Shown one piece after another: positions 7,544-13,426 of a stretch of DNA of 14,668 nt. Both the position numbers and the translations under genes were made by a program. A model generated the notes under the pieces. That model did no database searches and was not told the origin of the DNA. It saw only the letters and a program-made list of their open reading frames with translations. The DNA lies in NCBI GenBank assembly GCA_016867725.1, contig VGIX01000040.1, positions 1-14,668 of the forward strand, given 5' to 3'. This DNA comes from Candidatus Effluviviaceae Genus I sp. GTDB taxonomy: Bacteria > Joyebacterota > Joyebacteria > Joyebacterales > Joyebacteraceae. How positions within the stretch are numbered: position 1 is the stretch's first letter; the number at the start of each line of letters is the position of its first letter.

Positions 7544-8905
7544 CTACACCACGCCCTGGTCCATCATCGAGTTGGCGACCTTGAGGAACCCGGCGATGTT
7601 CGCGCCGTTGACGTAGTTGCCCGGCGTGCCGAACTCCTTCGAGGTCTCGTAGCAGGCCTTGTGGATCGCCTTCATGATGCCGTGGAGGCGCTGGTCCACC
7701 TCCTCGCGGGTCCACGAGAGCCGGAGGCTGTTCTGGCTCATCTCGAGGCCGGAGGTCGAGACGCCGCCGGCGTTCGCGGCCTTCCCGGGACCGTAGAGGA
7801 TGCCCTTGTCGATGAACTGCTTCACGCCGTCCGGGGTCGTCGGCATGTTCGCGCCCTCGGACACGACATAGACGCCGTTCCTGAGGAGGTTCGCCGCGTC
7901 CTTGCCGTTGATCTCGTTCTGCGTCGCGCTCGGGAACGCGCAGTGGGCCTTGTGGTTCCACAGCGGATTGTGGTCGAGCTTCGCGTCCACCGGCGTGTAG
8001 ACGACGCCCTTGTACTTCTCCGCGTACTCCTTGATGCGGCCGCGCTTCACGTTCTTGAGGTCCATCACGAACGCCAGCTTCTCGCGCGTGATGCCGGCCT
8101 CGTCGTAGATGTAGCCGGACGAGTCGGAGACCGTGACGGGCTTCGCGCCCAGATCGAGGAGCTTCTCGACGGTGTACTGCGACACGTTGCCGCTGCCCGA
8201 GACGAGGCAGACCTTGTCCTTCAGCGTCTCGTTGCGGGTGCCGAGCATCTCGGCCGCGAAGTACACCGCGCCGTAGCCGGTCGCCTCGGGACGGATGAGG
8301 CTGCCGCCCCAGTTGAGGGCCTTGCCCGTGAGAACGCCGGTGAACTCGTTTCTGAGCTTCTTGTACTGGCCGAACAGGAACCCGATCTCCCGCCCGCCGA
8401 CGCCGATGTCGCCGGCCGGAACGTCGGTGTTCGGGCCGATGTGCCGGAAGAGCTCGTTCATGAAGCTCTGGCAGAAGTGCATGACCTCGTTGTCGCTCTT
8501 GCCCTTCGGGTCGAAGTCGGAACCGCCCTTGCCGCCGCCCATGGGGAGCGTGGTGAGGCTGTTCTTGAACACCTGCTCGAACGCGAGGAACTTGAGGACG
8601 CCGAGGTTCACCGTCGGGTGGAACCTGAGGCCGCCCTTGTACGGGCCGATGGCGCTGTTCATCTCGATGCGGATCCCTCGGTTGACCTGGACATCGCCCC
8701 TGTCGTCCACCCAGGGGACGCGGAATACGATCACGCGCTCGGGCTCGCAGATGCGTTCGAGGATCTTCGCCTTGCGGTAGTGCGGCCGCTTCTCGAGCAC
8801 CGGCCAGAGCGACTCCACCACCTCGTGGACGGCCTGGTGGAACTCAGGCTCCGCCGGGTTCTTGGCCTTGATCATGGCCATGAACTCATTGACCGAACTC
8901 GCCAT
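7544..8905 (-). CDS. gdhA: NADP-type glutamate dehydrogenase
   Basis: 453-residue cytoplasmic enzyme, the length of the small hexameric class. It interconverts 2-oxoglutarate plus ammonia with glutamate. Visible motifs: the glutamate-binding PYKGGLRFHP with Lys90, Lys114 in VFKNS, the catalytic Lys126 in PMGGGKGGSDFDP, and Asp166 in PAGDIGVGGRE. The Rossmann loop is SGSGNVSQY (236-244), and SDSSGY around Asp261 follows the second strand. That pattern resembles E. coli-type NADP-dependent enzymes and suggests ammonia assimilation. ATG8905 was chosen because GGGAGGG lies a few bases upstream and the N-terminus matches family length. The frame stays open further upstream, but that part is low-complexity. 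It is divergent from the AsnRS-like gene and has its own promoter. This is one of the most secure calls in the window. Confidence 0.97.
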   Translation of the reverse strand: MASSVNEFMAMIKAKNPAEPEFHQAVHEVVESLWPVLEKRPHYRKAKILERICEPERVIVFRVPWVDDRGDVQVNRGIRIEMNSAIGPYKGGLRFHPTVNLGVLKFLAFEQVFKNSLTTLPMGGGKGGSDFDPKGKSDNEVMHFCQSFMNELFRHIGPNTDVPAGDIGVGGREIGFLFGQYKKLRNEFTGVLTGKALNWGGSLIRPEATGYGAVYFAAEMLGTRNETLKDKVCLVSGSGNVSQYTVEKLLDLGAKPVTVSDSSGYIYDEAGITREKLAFVMDLKNVKRGRIKEYAEKYKGVVYTPVDAKLDHNPLWNHKAHCAFPSATQNEINGKDAANLLRNGVYVVSEGANMPTTPDGVKQFIDKGILYGPGKAANAGGVSTSGLEMSQNSLRLSWTREEVDQRLHGIMKAIHKACYETSKEFGTPGNYVNGANIAGFLKVANSMMDQGVV

Positions 8906-9019
8906 CTCACCCTCCCCACTGCGACTGCGCCTACGTCTCCCGGGGCACCGGGGTCGAGGGCCGCGCCCGAGTGGGGCGCGCCCACGGGCCCGGAGCCCCG
9001 GAGTGAACACAACCTCGGC

Positions 9020-9048
9020 ATCCTACCATCGGCCGGCCTTGCGGTCAA
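9020..9048 (-). promoter_or_regulatory. sigma-70-like promoter for gdhA
   Basis: On the minus strand, -35 TTGACC (9048-9043), a 17-bp spacer and -10 TAGGAT (9025-9020). The predicted start near 9012 leaves a GC-rich leader of about 105 nt before ATG8905. The leader contains the small inverted repeat GTGGG-GCGCG-CCCAC. The promoter stands back to back with that of the AsnRS-like gene, with about 37 bp between the two -35 boxes, so one regulator could reach both. Confidence 0.62.
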
Positions 9049-9085
9049 CACTCAAGGCGGACATCCTGGCGACCACTGTTTGGGC

Positions 9086-9114
9086 TTGACACGGCGGGGC
9101 CGCCCGAGTAGCGT
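9086..9114 (+). promoter_or_regulatory. sigma-70-like promoter for the AsnRS-like gene
   Basis: On the plus strand a perfect -35 TTGACA (9086-9091), a 17-bp spacer and a weak -10 TAGCGT (9109-9114). The predicted start near 9121 gives a short leader of about 40 nt before ATG9163. A perfect -35 with a poor -10 is often tuned by an activator, but no operator was recognised. Confidence 0.55.
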
Positions 9115-9162
9115 GCCGCGATTCCTTTAACCGACGCCCGTGAGCGTCGAAAGGAGACCGCG

Positions 9163-10326
9163 ATGTCGAACCACGTTGTCGCCCCCGCAGTGTGTGATGC
9201 CTCCGACCCCACCTCTTCCGTGGCAGTCCCCGCAAGCGAGCGCGAAGGGCGGACCCCCTCCGTCCTCAAGCGCGTGGCGATCCACAACAGGGTCGTCCAC
9301 CGCGTGCGCGACTTCCTTCGGCGCGAGGGATACGTCGAGATCCCCGTGCCTGAGCTCACCCCCGCCACAGGCTCGTGCGAAGTGGTTGACTCCATGTTCA
9401 GCATGGACTACTTCGGCCTCCTCGCGTTCCCGCGGCAGACGGGCCAGCTCTATCTCGAGGAGATGGTCGCAGGCGGCCTCTCGGCCGTGTACTGCGAGGG
9501 CGAGAGCCTGCGCAAGGAGTGGAAGCTCGACGACAGGCATCTGACGGAGTTCAAGCTCATCGAGATCGAGAAGCGCGACATGACGCTCGACGAGCTGTGT
9601 GACTTCGAGGAGAGGCTGCTCAAGGACGCCGCGTCAGGCCTGACGTCCGAGGACGTTGGGGACGCGGGCGAGGAGCGGCTCTGCCGCATGCTGAGCGCCG
9701 AGCATCCGCGGATCGCCTACCGCGAGGCCGTCGCGATCCTCAACCGGCGCGGGTTCGACCTCCGGTTCGGCGACGACCTCGGCCACCGGGAGGAGGCAGC
9801 GCTGGTCGACTACGCCGGCGGCCTGCCGGTCCACGTCACGCACTTCCCCGAGGGCATCAAGTTCTTCAACATGAAGGTCTGCCGCGCGGACCCGGCGGTC
9901 GTCGAGTGCGTGGATTACATCCTGCCGTTCTCGGGCGAGACCTTCGGCGGGGCGCTGCGGGAGCCGGACGTTGAGATCCTCCGGCGCAGGCTGCACACGG
10001 GGACCATGTACAGCCACCTCATGAACAGGGCCGCGGAGTCCGCGAGGGTCCGGATGCTTGTGGGGCGTGACGGTCACCACGTCGCAGGCGGCGACCCCGG
10101 TGCGGCGGAGGCCGCGCCAACCGTCGAGGACCTCACGTGCCGCTACCAGCGCGCGGTCGAGGACGCGTTCGAGCGGTACCTGTCGCTCTTCGAGGCGGTG
10201 CCGACGGAGCGGGCCGGGTTCGGGCTCGGCGTGGCCAGGCTCATCCAGTCCTTCATGGGGCTTCCGTCCATCAAGCAGGCCGTGATCTTCCCGATGGACA
10301 GAGCGTCCTTCGGCGCGCTCGGCTAG
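9163..10326 (+). CDS. AsnRS-like class II synthetase without anticodon domain; possible asparagine synthetase
   Basis: 387-residue protein consisting of the catalytic core of an asparaginyl/aspartyl-tRNA synthetase. The N-terminal OB-fold that reads the anticodon is missing, since only about 35 low-complexity residues precede the core. Motif 1 is around residues 44-66. Motif 2 keeps Arg117-x-Glu119 and the AsnRS/AspRS signature RHLTEF (125-130). A GGALREP stretch (262-268) matches the family's GGxxRE. Motif 3 is GFGLGVAR (352-359). Archaeal AS-AR proteins have this architecture and make asparagine from aspartate, ATP and ammonia. The divergent glutamate dehydrogenase, another ammonia-using enzyme, fits that role, but this is inference. 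Alternatives are a tRNA- or protein-modifying paralogue such as the PoxA type. AAAGGAG lies six bases before the ATG. Its TAG overlaps the convergent methyltransferase's stop. Confidence 0.85.
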   Translation: MSNHVVAPAVCDASDPTSSVAVPASEREGRTPSVLKRVAIHNRVVHRVRDFLRREGYVEIPVPELTPATGSCEVVDSMFSMDYFGLLAFPRQTGQLYLEEMVAGGLSAVYCEGESLRKEWKLDDRHLTEFKLIEIEKRDMTLDELCDFEERLLKDAASGLTSEDVGDAGEERLCRMLSAEHPRIAYREAVAILNRRGFDLRFGDDLGHREEAALVDYAGGLPVHVTHFPEGIKFFNMKVCRADPAVVECVDYILPFSGETFGGALREPDVEILRRRLHTGTMYSHLMNRAAESARVRMLVGRDGHHVAGGDPGAAEAAPTVEDLTCRYQRAVEDAFERYLSLFEAVPTERAGFGLGVARLIQSFMGLPSIKQAVIFPMDRASFGALG

Positions 10327-11498
10327 GTCGTCCGCTCGGCCACGAGCACGACGTGCCGCCCGGACTCGGCGGCGATGCGGCAGTTGCCGAAGACCCTCGT
10401 GATGTGCTTCCGGACCGCGGTGTAGCGGACGACCGCGAGGTAGAGCCGGCCGTGCACGCGGAGGTGGCGGTATGCGTCGTCCACGAGCGGGAACAGGACG
10501 TCGTTGCCGGCGTGGGGCGGCGCGCACGACAGCACCCTGTCGAAACGCTCGCCCGGAACGGCGTCGAAGCGGTCGCCGAGGATGACCTCGACCCGCGGCT
10601 TTCCGTTCTTGCGCGCGTGGTTGAGGTGATGCGAGCGCACGTTGGCGAGCGCGCACTCGAACGCGCGGGCGTCGCAGTCCACCATGACGATGCGGCCCAC
10701 TGAGGCAAGGTGCGCCGCGACGATCCCGACGGCGCCGTAGCCGCACCCGACGTCGATGACCGAGTGGCGCGGACGCAGCTCCATCGCCTCGATGAGCAGC
10801 CGCGTGCCCGGGTCCAGCCGTCCGCCCGGGAGAAGCCCGGCGCCCGCGCGGAACCGGTACTTCCTCGCCCGCAGCTCCTCTTCGATCAGGCGCTCGCGCG
10901 GCGGCGCGTCGTCGTCCCGCGGAGGGATGATCGGACTTCGCTCGGTGCGTATCACCCAGTCGCCGTTCGCCCGCGCCACCACCTTCGCCGGGCCGACGGT
11001 CTCGATGAGCTTCCGCATGAGGCTCTTTGCGCCGCGCGCGGCCTTCGCCCCGACGTACAGCGCCGCTCCGTGGCGCAGCTTCGGCTGCGCGCGCGCGACC
11101 ATCTCGAACACCGCCTCCGCGCTCGCGTCCGCCGGCGGCGAGATCGTGATGATGTCGAAGTGACCGTTCGCGAAGCGGTTGAGCGTGTGGTCGAGGACGA
11201 CGTGCGCATTCCTCGCTCCGTTCGCGCGCACGTTGCGCTGCGCGAACCTCACCGCGCGGATGTCGGAGTCCACCATGTGGACCTCGAGGTCCGCCGCGGC
11301 GTCGGCGAGCGCGATGCCCACGGCTCCGTATCCGCATCCGTAGTCGAGCACGCGATCGCCGTCCCTGAGAACGACCTTCTCGATGAGAAGCTCCGTCGCG
11401 GGCGCGATGCGGTCCTTCGACGGGAGCCCGCCCGTCGACTGGAAGACGCGCTTCCTGCTCCGGAGCTCGGAGACGATCTCGTAAGAGGTCTTGACCAT
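10323..11498 (-). CDS. tandem RsmC-like class I methyltransferase
   Basis: 391-residue protein made of two homologous SAM-dependent methyltransferase domains, about residues 12-190 and 206-391. Each begins with a similar lead-in (RSRKRVFQSTGGL versus RARKYRFRAGAGL) and has motif I as Asp-x-Gly-Cys-Gly-Tyr-Gly-Ala-Val-Gly (52-61 and 249-258). This layout and the FGNCRI stretch near the end resemble RsmC/RlmG rRNA guanine-N2 methyltransferases, in which the N-terminal copy is normally degenerate. The NPPF catalytic motif reads SPPA (120-123) and APPH (326-329), so the Asn is absent from both copies and the substrate is uncertain. I chose ATG11498, where the homology begins, with GAGAG upstream; ATG11555 is in frame but lies inside a hairpin. 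It is preceded by its own promoter and a long leader. Confidence 0.87.
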   Translation of the reverse strand: MVKTSYEIVSELRSRKRVFQSTGGLPSKDRIAPATELLIEKVVLRDGDRVLDYGCGYGAVGIALADAAADLEVHMVDSDIRAVRFAQRNVRANGARNAHVVLDHTLNRFANGHFDIITISPPADASAEAVFEMVARAQPKLRHGAALYVGAKAARGAKSLMRKLIETVGPAKVVARANGDWVIRTERSPIIPPRDDDAPPRERLIEEELRARKYRFRAGAGLLPGGRLDPGTRLLIEAMELRPRHSVIDVGCGYGAVGIVAAHLASVGRIVMVDCDARAFECALANVRSHHLNHARKNGKPRVEVILGDRFDAVPGERFDRVLSCAPPHAGNDVLFPLVDDAYRHLRVHGRLYLAVVRYTAVRKHITRVFGNCRIAAESGRHVVLVAERTT

Positions 11499-11544
11499 GG
11501 CAGCTCTCGCGTCGGCGTGTCCGCCGGCCGCCTGGAACGAAGAT

Positions 11545-11607
11545 GCCCCGCTCATGCAAGCGGGGCAGCCTCGGACCGGAGCGGCGCTCCGGCGAAGGAC
11601 CGGGTCC
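11545..11607 (-). other. hairpin-rich 5' leader of the methyltransferase gene
   Basis: Three hairpins lie in a row. GCCCCGCT (11545-11552) pairs with AGCGGGGC (11559-11566). CCGGAGC (11576-11582) pairs with GCTCCGG (11586-11592). GGAC (11597-11600) pairs with GTCC (11604-11607). They sit between the predicted transcript start near 11700 and ATG11498. The first hairpin holds an in-frame ATG (11555) in its loop. No T-run follows, and no known riboswitch core was recognised. The rest of the roughly 350-bp gap (11499-11852) holds only the promoter. Confidence 0.45.
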
Positions 11608-11707
11608 TCAGGCAGGTGACCGGCTCCCTCACGGATCGCCGGCTCATCTATCGTCAGGGCGGCCCCGATGCTGCTGGCCGACCGTACGTGCCCCTGTTGC
11701 TGCCGGG

Positions 11708-11737
11708 ACTATACCCCACGCGACGGGGATTGGTCAA
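11708..11737 (-). promoter_or_regulatory. sigma-70-like promoter for the tandem methyltransferase
   Basis: On the minus strand, -35 TTGACC (11737-11732), an 18-bp spacer and -10 TATAGT (11713-11708), each five of six matches to consensus. The predicted start near 11700 implies a leader of about 200 nt. This is the second best promoter in the window and separates the methyltransferase from the beta-helix gene upstream of it. Confidence 0.68.
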
Positions 11738-11852
11738 GGTCTTTCCCGCCCGATGGGGCGCAGGACCCGGCGGCGAGCGCGGCGCGGCGGAGTCGGGAGC
11801 ACTGGCTCGCCGGTTCTCGCGGTGCGGTCAATCGCCGCCTCACATCCTGGGG

Positions 11853-12854
11853 TCAGCGGACGAGCACGGCGCGTGACAGCGCGCGGCTCCCCTCCGCCGC
11901 GGCCCGTACGAAGTACACGCCCGACGACGCGGCTACCCCGCGCGCGTCGCGGCCGTTCCATGGAACATCGCCGACGCCCGCCGCGTGGAGGCCGTCGTGC
12001 AGCACCGCCACCAGCCGTCCGGCGGCGTCGTACACCGCGAGCCGGAGCTTCGCGGGCGCGTCAAGCGAGAACGCAATCGCCGTCGAGGAAGAGAACGGGT
12101 TGGGCGAGATCGAGCGGAACGCGACGCCGGCCGGCAGAGTCTCGCCGCCCGGCCAGAGAGCCCACGGCACGAACTCGACGTGGTCGGTGACCTGGTCGCC
12201 GAGACCGCCCGGGTTCAGCGCCGGATGGTACGGACCGGACGCGTCGCCCCACCAGTTCATCGAGGCGCGCATGGGCGCGGACGGGGTGCCCTGCACGAAG
12301 ACCCCCATGCCGTTCCCGCTGATGTCGCATGACGAGAGCGTGAGGTTCAACGCATCGGAGACATAGACGCCGTCCCCGGACACCGCCGCGGAGTTGAACG
12401 AGACGTCGCACCGCGCCACCGTCACGTCCCACGCGCTCATCACGACGAGCCCGCCGCCGAAGGACGCCGTGTTCCCGACGATGTCGCAGTCATCGATCGT
12501 GGCGGGCCCGGTGGTGAGACAGACTCCGCCGCCCGTCCCTCCCTCGTTGCCCGAGATCAGGCACCGGCGCACGATGATGCCGGCGACGAGCTCCGTGGCG
12601 ATGGCCCCGCCGGAACCGCGCGCGAGATTGCCCTCGAACTCGCAGTCGGTAACCACGGGCGTCCCACCGAGGAAGTACGCGCCCCCGCCCATGCCGGCGC
12701 TGTTGGCGGTGAAGCGGCAGCGGCGGATCACCGGCGCGCCGCCCACCGAGTGGAATCCTCCACCCTGGTTCTCGGCGTGGTTGTCGGTGAACGCGCAGTC
12801 CGTGATGAGCGGAGTGGACTCAAGGCAGCGGACCCCGCCGCCGGAGCACCAGGG
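11853..12854 (-). CDS. C-terminal part of secreted beta-helix protein with FlgD-like domain
   Basis: In-frame continuation of the N-terminal half at 12855-13190, separated from it by one TGA codon. If read through, the whole protein is 445 residues. About residues 113-330 form repeats of a right-handed parallel beta-helix, with recurring GGG, an alternating Cys and 'ITDCxFxxN'-like turns (for example DCDIVGN and RCDVSFN). The last 90 residues are a FlgD-like Ig domain: SPNPFSSSTAIAFSL, then VYDAAGRLVAVL, PWNGRDARG and SSGVYFVRA. In FCB-group bacteria this domain commonly ends secreted or surface proteins. It ends at a TGA exactly where the domain normally ends. Independent initiation is possible at GTG12746, with GGAGG ten bases before it, but the product would lack a signal peptide. 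The ligand or substrate is unknown. Confidence 0.75.
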   Translation of the reverse strand, partial: PWCSGGGVRCLESTPLITDCAFTDNHAENQGGGFHSVGGAPVIRRCRFTANSAGMGGGAYFLGGTPVVTDCEFEGNLARGSGGAIATELVAGIIVRRCLISGNEGGTGGGVCLTTGPATIDDCDIVGNTASFGGGLVVMSAWDVTVARCDVSFNSAAVSGDGVYVSDALNLTLSSCDISGNGMGVFVQGTPSAPMRASMNWWGDASGPYHPALNPGGLGDQVTDHVEFVPWALWPGGETLPAGVAFRSISPNPFSSSTAIAFSLDAPAKLRLAVYDAAGRLVAVLHDGLHAAGVGDVPWNGRDARGVAASSGVYFVRAAAEGSRALSRAVLVR

Positions 12855-12857
12855 TCA
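12824..12857 (-). other. in-frame TGA codon followed by SECIS-like stem-loop
   Basis: TGA (12857-12855) is codon 112 of an otherwise open frame running from 13190 to 11853. The local residues would read Gly-Tyr-[UGA]-Pro-Trp-Cys-Ser-Gly-Gly-Gly, a UxxC spacing. The stretch GGCGGCGGGGTCCGCTGCC, 16-34 bases from the U of UGA, can fold into an eight-pair stem (one G-U) with GGU in the loop. E. coli fdhF places the GGU of its SECIS loop two bases nearer the UGA. A plain nonsense mutation or a read error of a Trp, Arg or Cys codon is at least as likely. Confidence 0.4.
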
Positions 12858-13190
12858 GTAGCCCTCGACCCAGCCGCCTCGGATGGTGAACCCCGCAACC
12901 ACCGTGGTCGAGTCCACACCCGTGTAGATGCCGATGGCGGAGCCTCGTCTGCGCGCGTCCAGGACGGTCGCGTTCGGGCCGGCCTCGCTCAGGAGCTTGA
13001 TCCCCGCGGTCGCCGGCCATTCGAGGTTGACATGGTAGCTGCCGGGGGCGACGAGGACCGTGTCGAAGGGAGCGGCGGACGCCAGCGCGGCGCCGATCTC
13101 GGTGACGTCGCCCGGCACACGGATGACGCTCGCGGGCTCGCGCGATGCCCCTAGCAGGAACGCGAGCGCTGCGAGGATGGCGAGTCTCAC
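12855..13190 (-). CDS. N-terminal part of secreted beta-helix protein, ends at in-frame TGA
   Basis: 111 residues starting at GTG13190, with GAGGGG six bases upstream. Residues 1 to about 16 form a signal peptide (MRLAILAALAFLLGAS). After it comes the usual opening of a right-handed beta-helix protein: IRVPGDVTEIGAALASA, then DTVLVAPGSYHVNLEW, KLLSEAGPNATVLDA and GFTIRGG. This pattern is common in secreted beta-helix proteins of FCB-group genomes. The frame stops at TGA 12857-12855, in the middle of a helix turn, and continues without a shift into the next entry. If the TGA is a real stop, this half would be a truncated, probably unstable product. It is divergent from the PL1-like gene, with 236 bp between the starts. 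Confidence 0.78.
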   Translation of the reverse strand: MRLAILAALAFLLGASREPASVIRVPGDVTEIGAALASAAPFDTVLVAPGSYHVNLEWPATAGIKLLSEAGPNATVLDARRRGSAIGIYTGVDSTTVVAGFTIRGGWVEGY

Positions 13191-13237
13191 GGCAGTCCCC
13201 TCTGAAACGAGGGCAGAACGCCCCCCGGCGCCGGCAC

Positions 13238-13246
13238 ATCGTATCA
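13238..13246 (-). promoter_or_regulatory. possible extended -10 promoter for the beta-helix gene
   Basis: On the minus strand, TGA followed by TACGAT (13246-13238) resembles an extended -10 element (TGN plus four of six matches). No acceptable -35 box was found 16-18 bp upstream, so this is weak. It would give a leader of about 40 nt before GTG13190. Confidence 0.3.
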
Positions 13247-13343
13247 TCGCGCGGAGTGCCGCGCGAGCTGGACCCCGGCGAGCCCCAGGGCGACGTGCAC
13301 GACAGGTCGCAGGCGCCCGCCGCCCGCGACCCTGGTGCGCTTC

Positions 13344-13372
13344 TTGCACAACTGCGCAGGAAGTGTTACCGT
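13344..13372 (+). promoter_or_regulatory. possible promoter for the PL1-like gene
   Basis: On the plus strand, TTGCAC (13344-13349), a 17-bp spacer and TACCGT (13367-13372). Each box matches consensus at three of six positions, but the spacing is ideal and the location is right. The leader to ATG13427 would be about 50 nt. Confidence 0.38.
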
Positions 13373-13426
13373 GTCCCGCCCCCAGGGCTGGGACACGAGC
13401 TGCGCCATGCGCCCAGGAGGCCGTTC

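Noticed and set aside
7409-9130. A 573-codon open frame on the plus strand opposite gdhA
   Set aside because: Its composition is low in complexity and it is wholly antisense to a certain glutamate dehydrogenase and its leader.
9634-11559. A 641-codon minus-strand frame overlapping the AsnRS-like and methyltransferase genes
   Set aside because: It is Arg/Ala/Gly-rich with no motif and conflicts with two well-supported genes in other frames.
11541-11720. Known riboswitch, SRP RNA or 6S RNA in the methyltransferase leader
   Set aside because: A partial resemblance to a cobalamin riboswitch (CACCTGCC) lacks the other conserved boxes, and no SRP core was found. Only generic hairpins can be claimed.
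11711-11852. Genome-wide reassignment of TGA to an amino acid
   Set aside because: Reading through the TGA at 11853 adds about 45 Arg/Ala/Pro-rich residues after a FlgD-like domain that is already complete, so TGA appears to act as a stop there.
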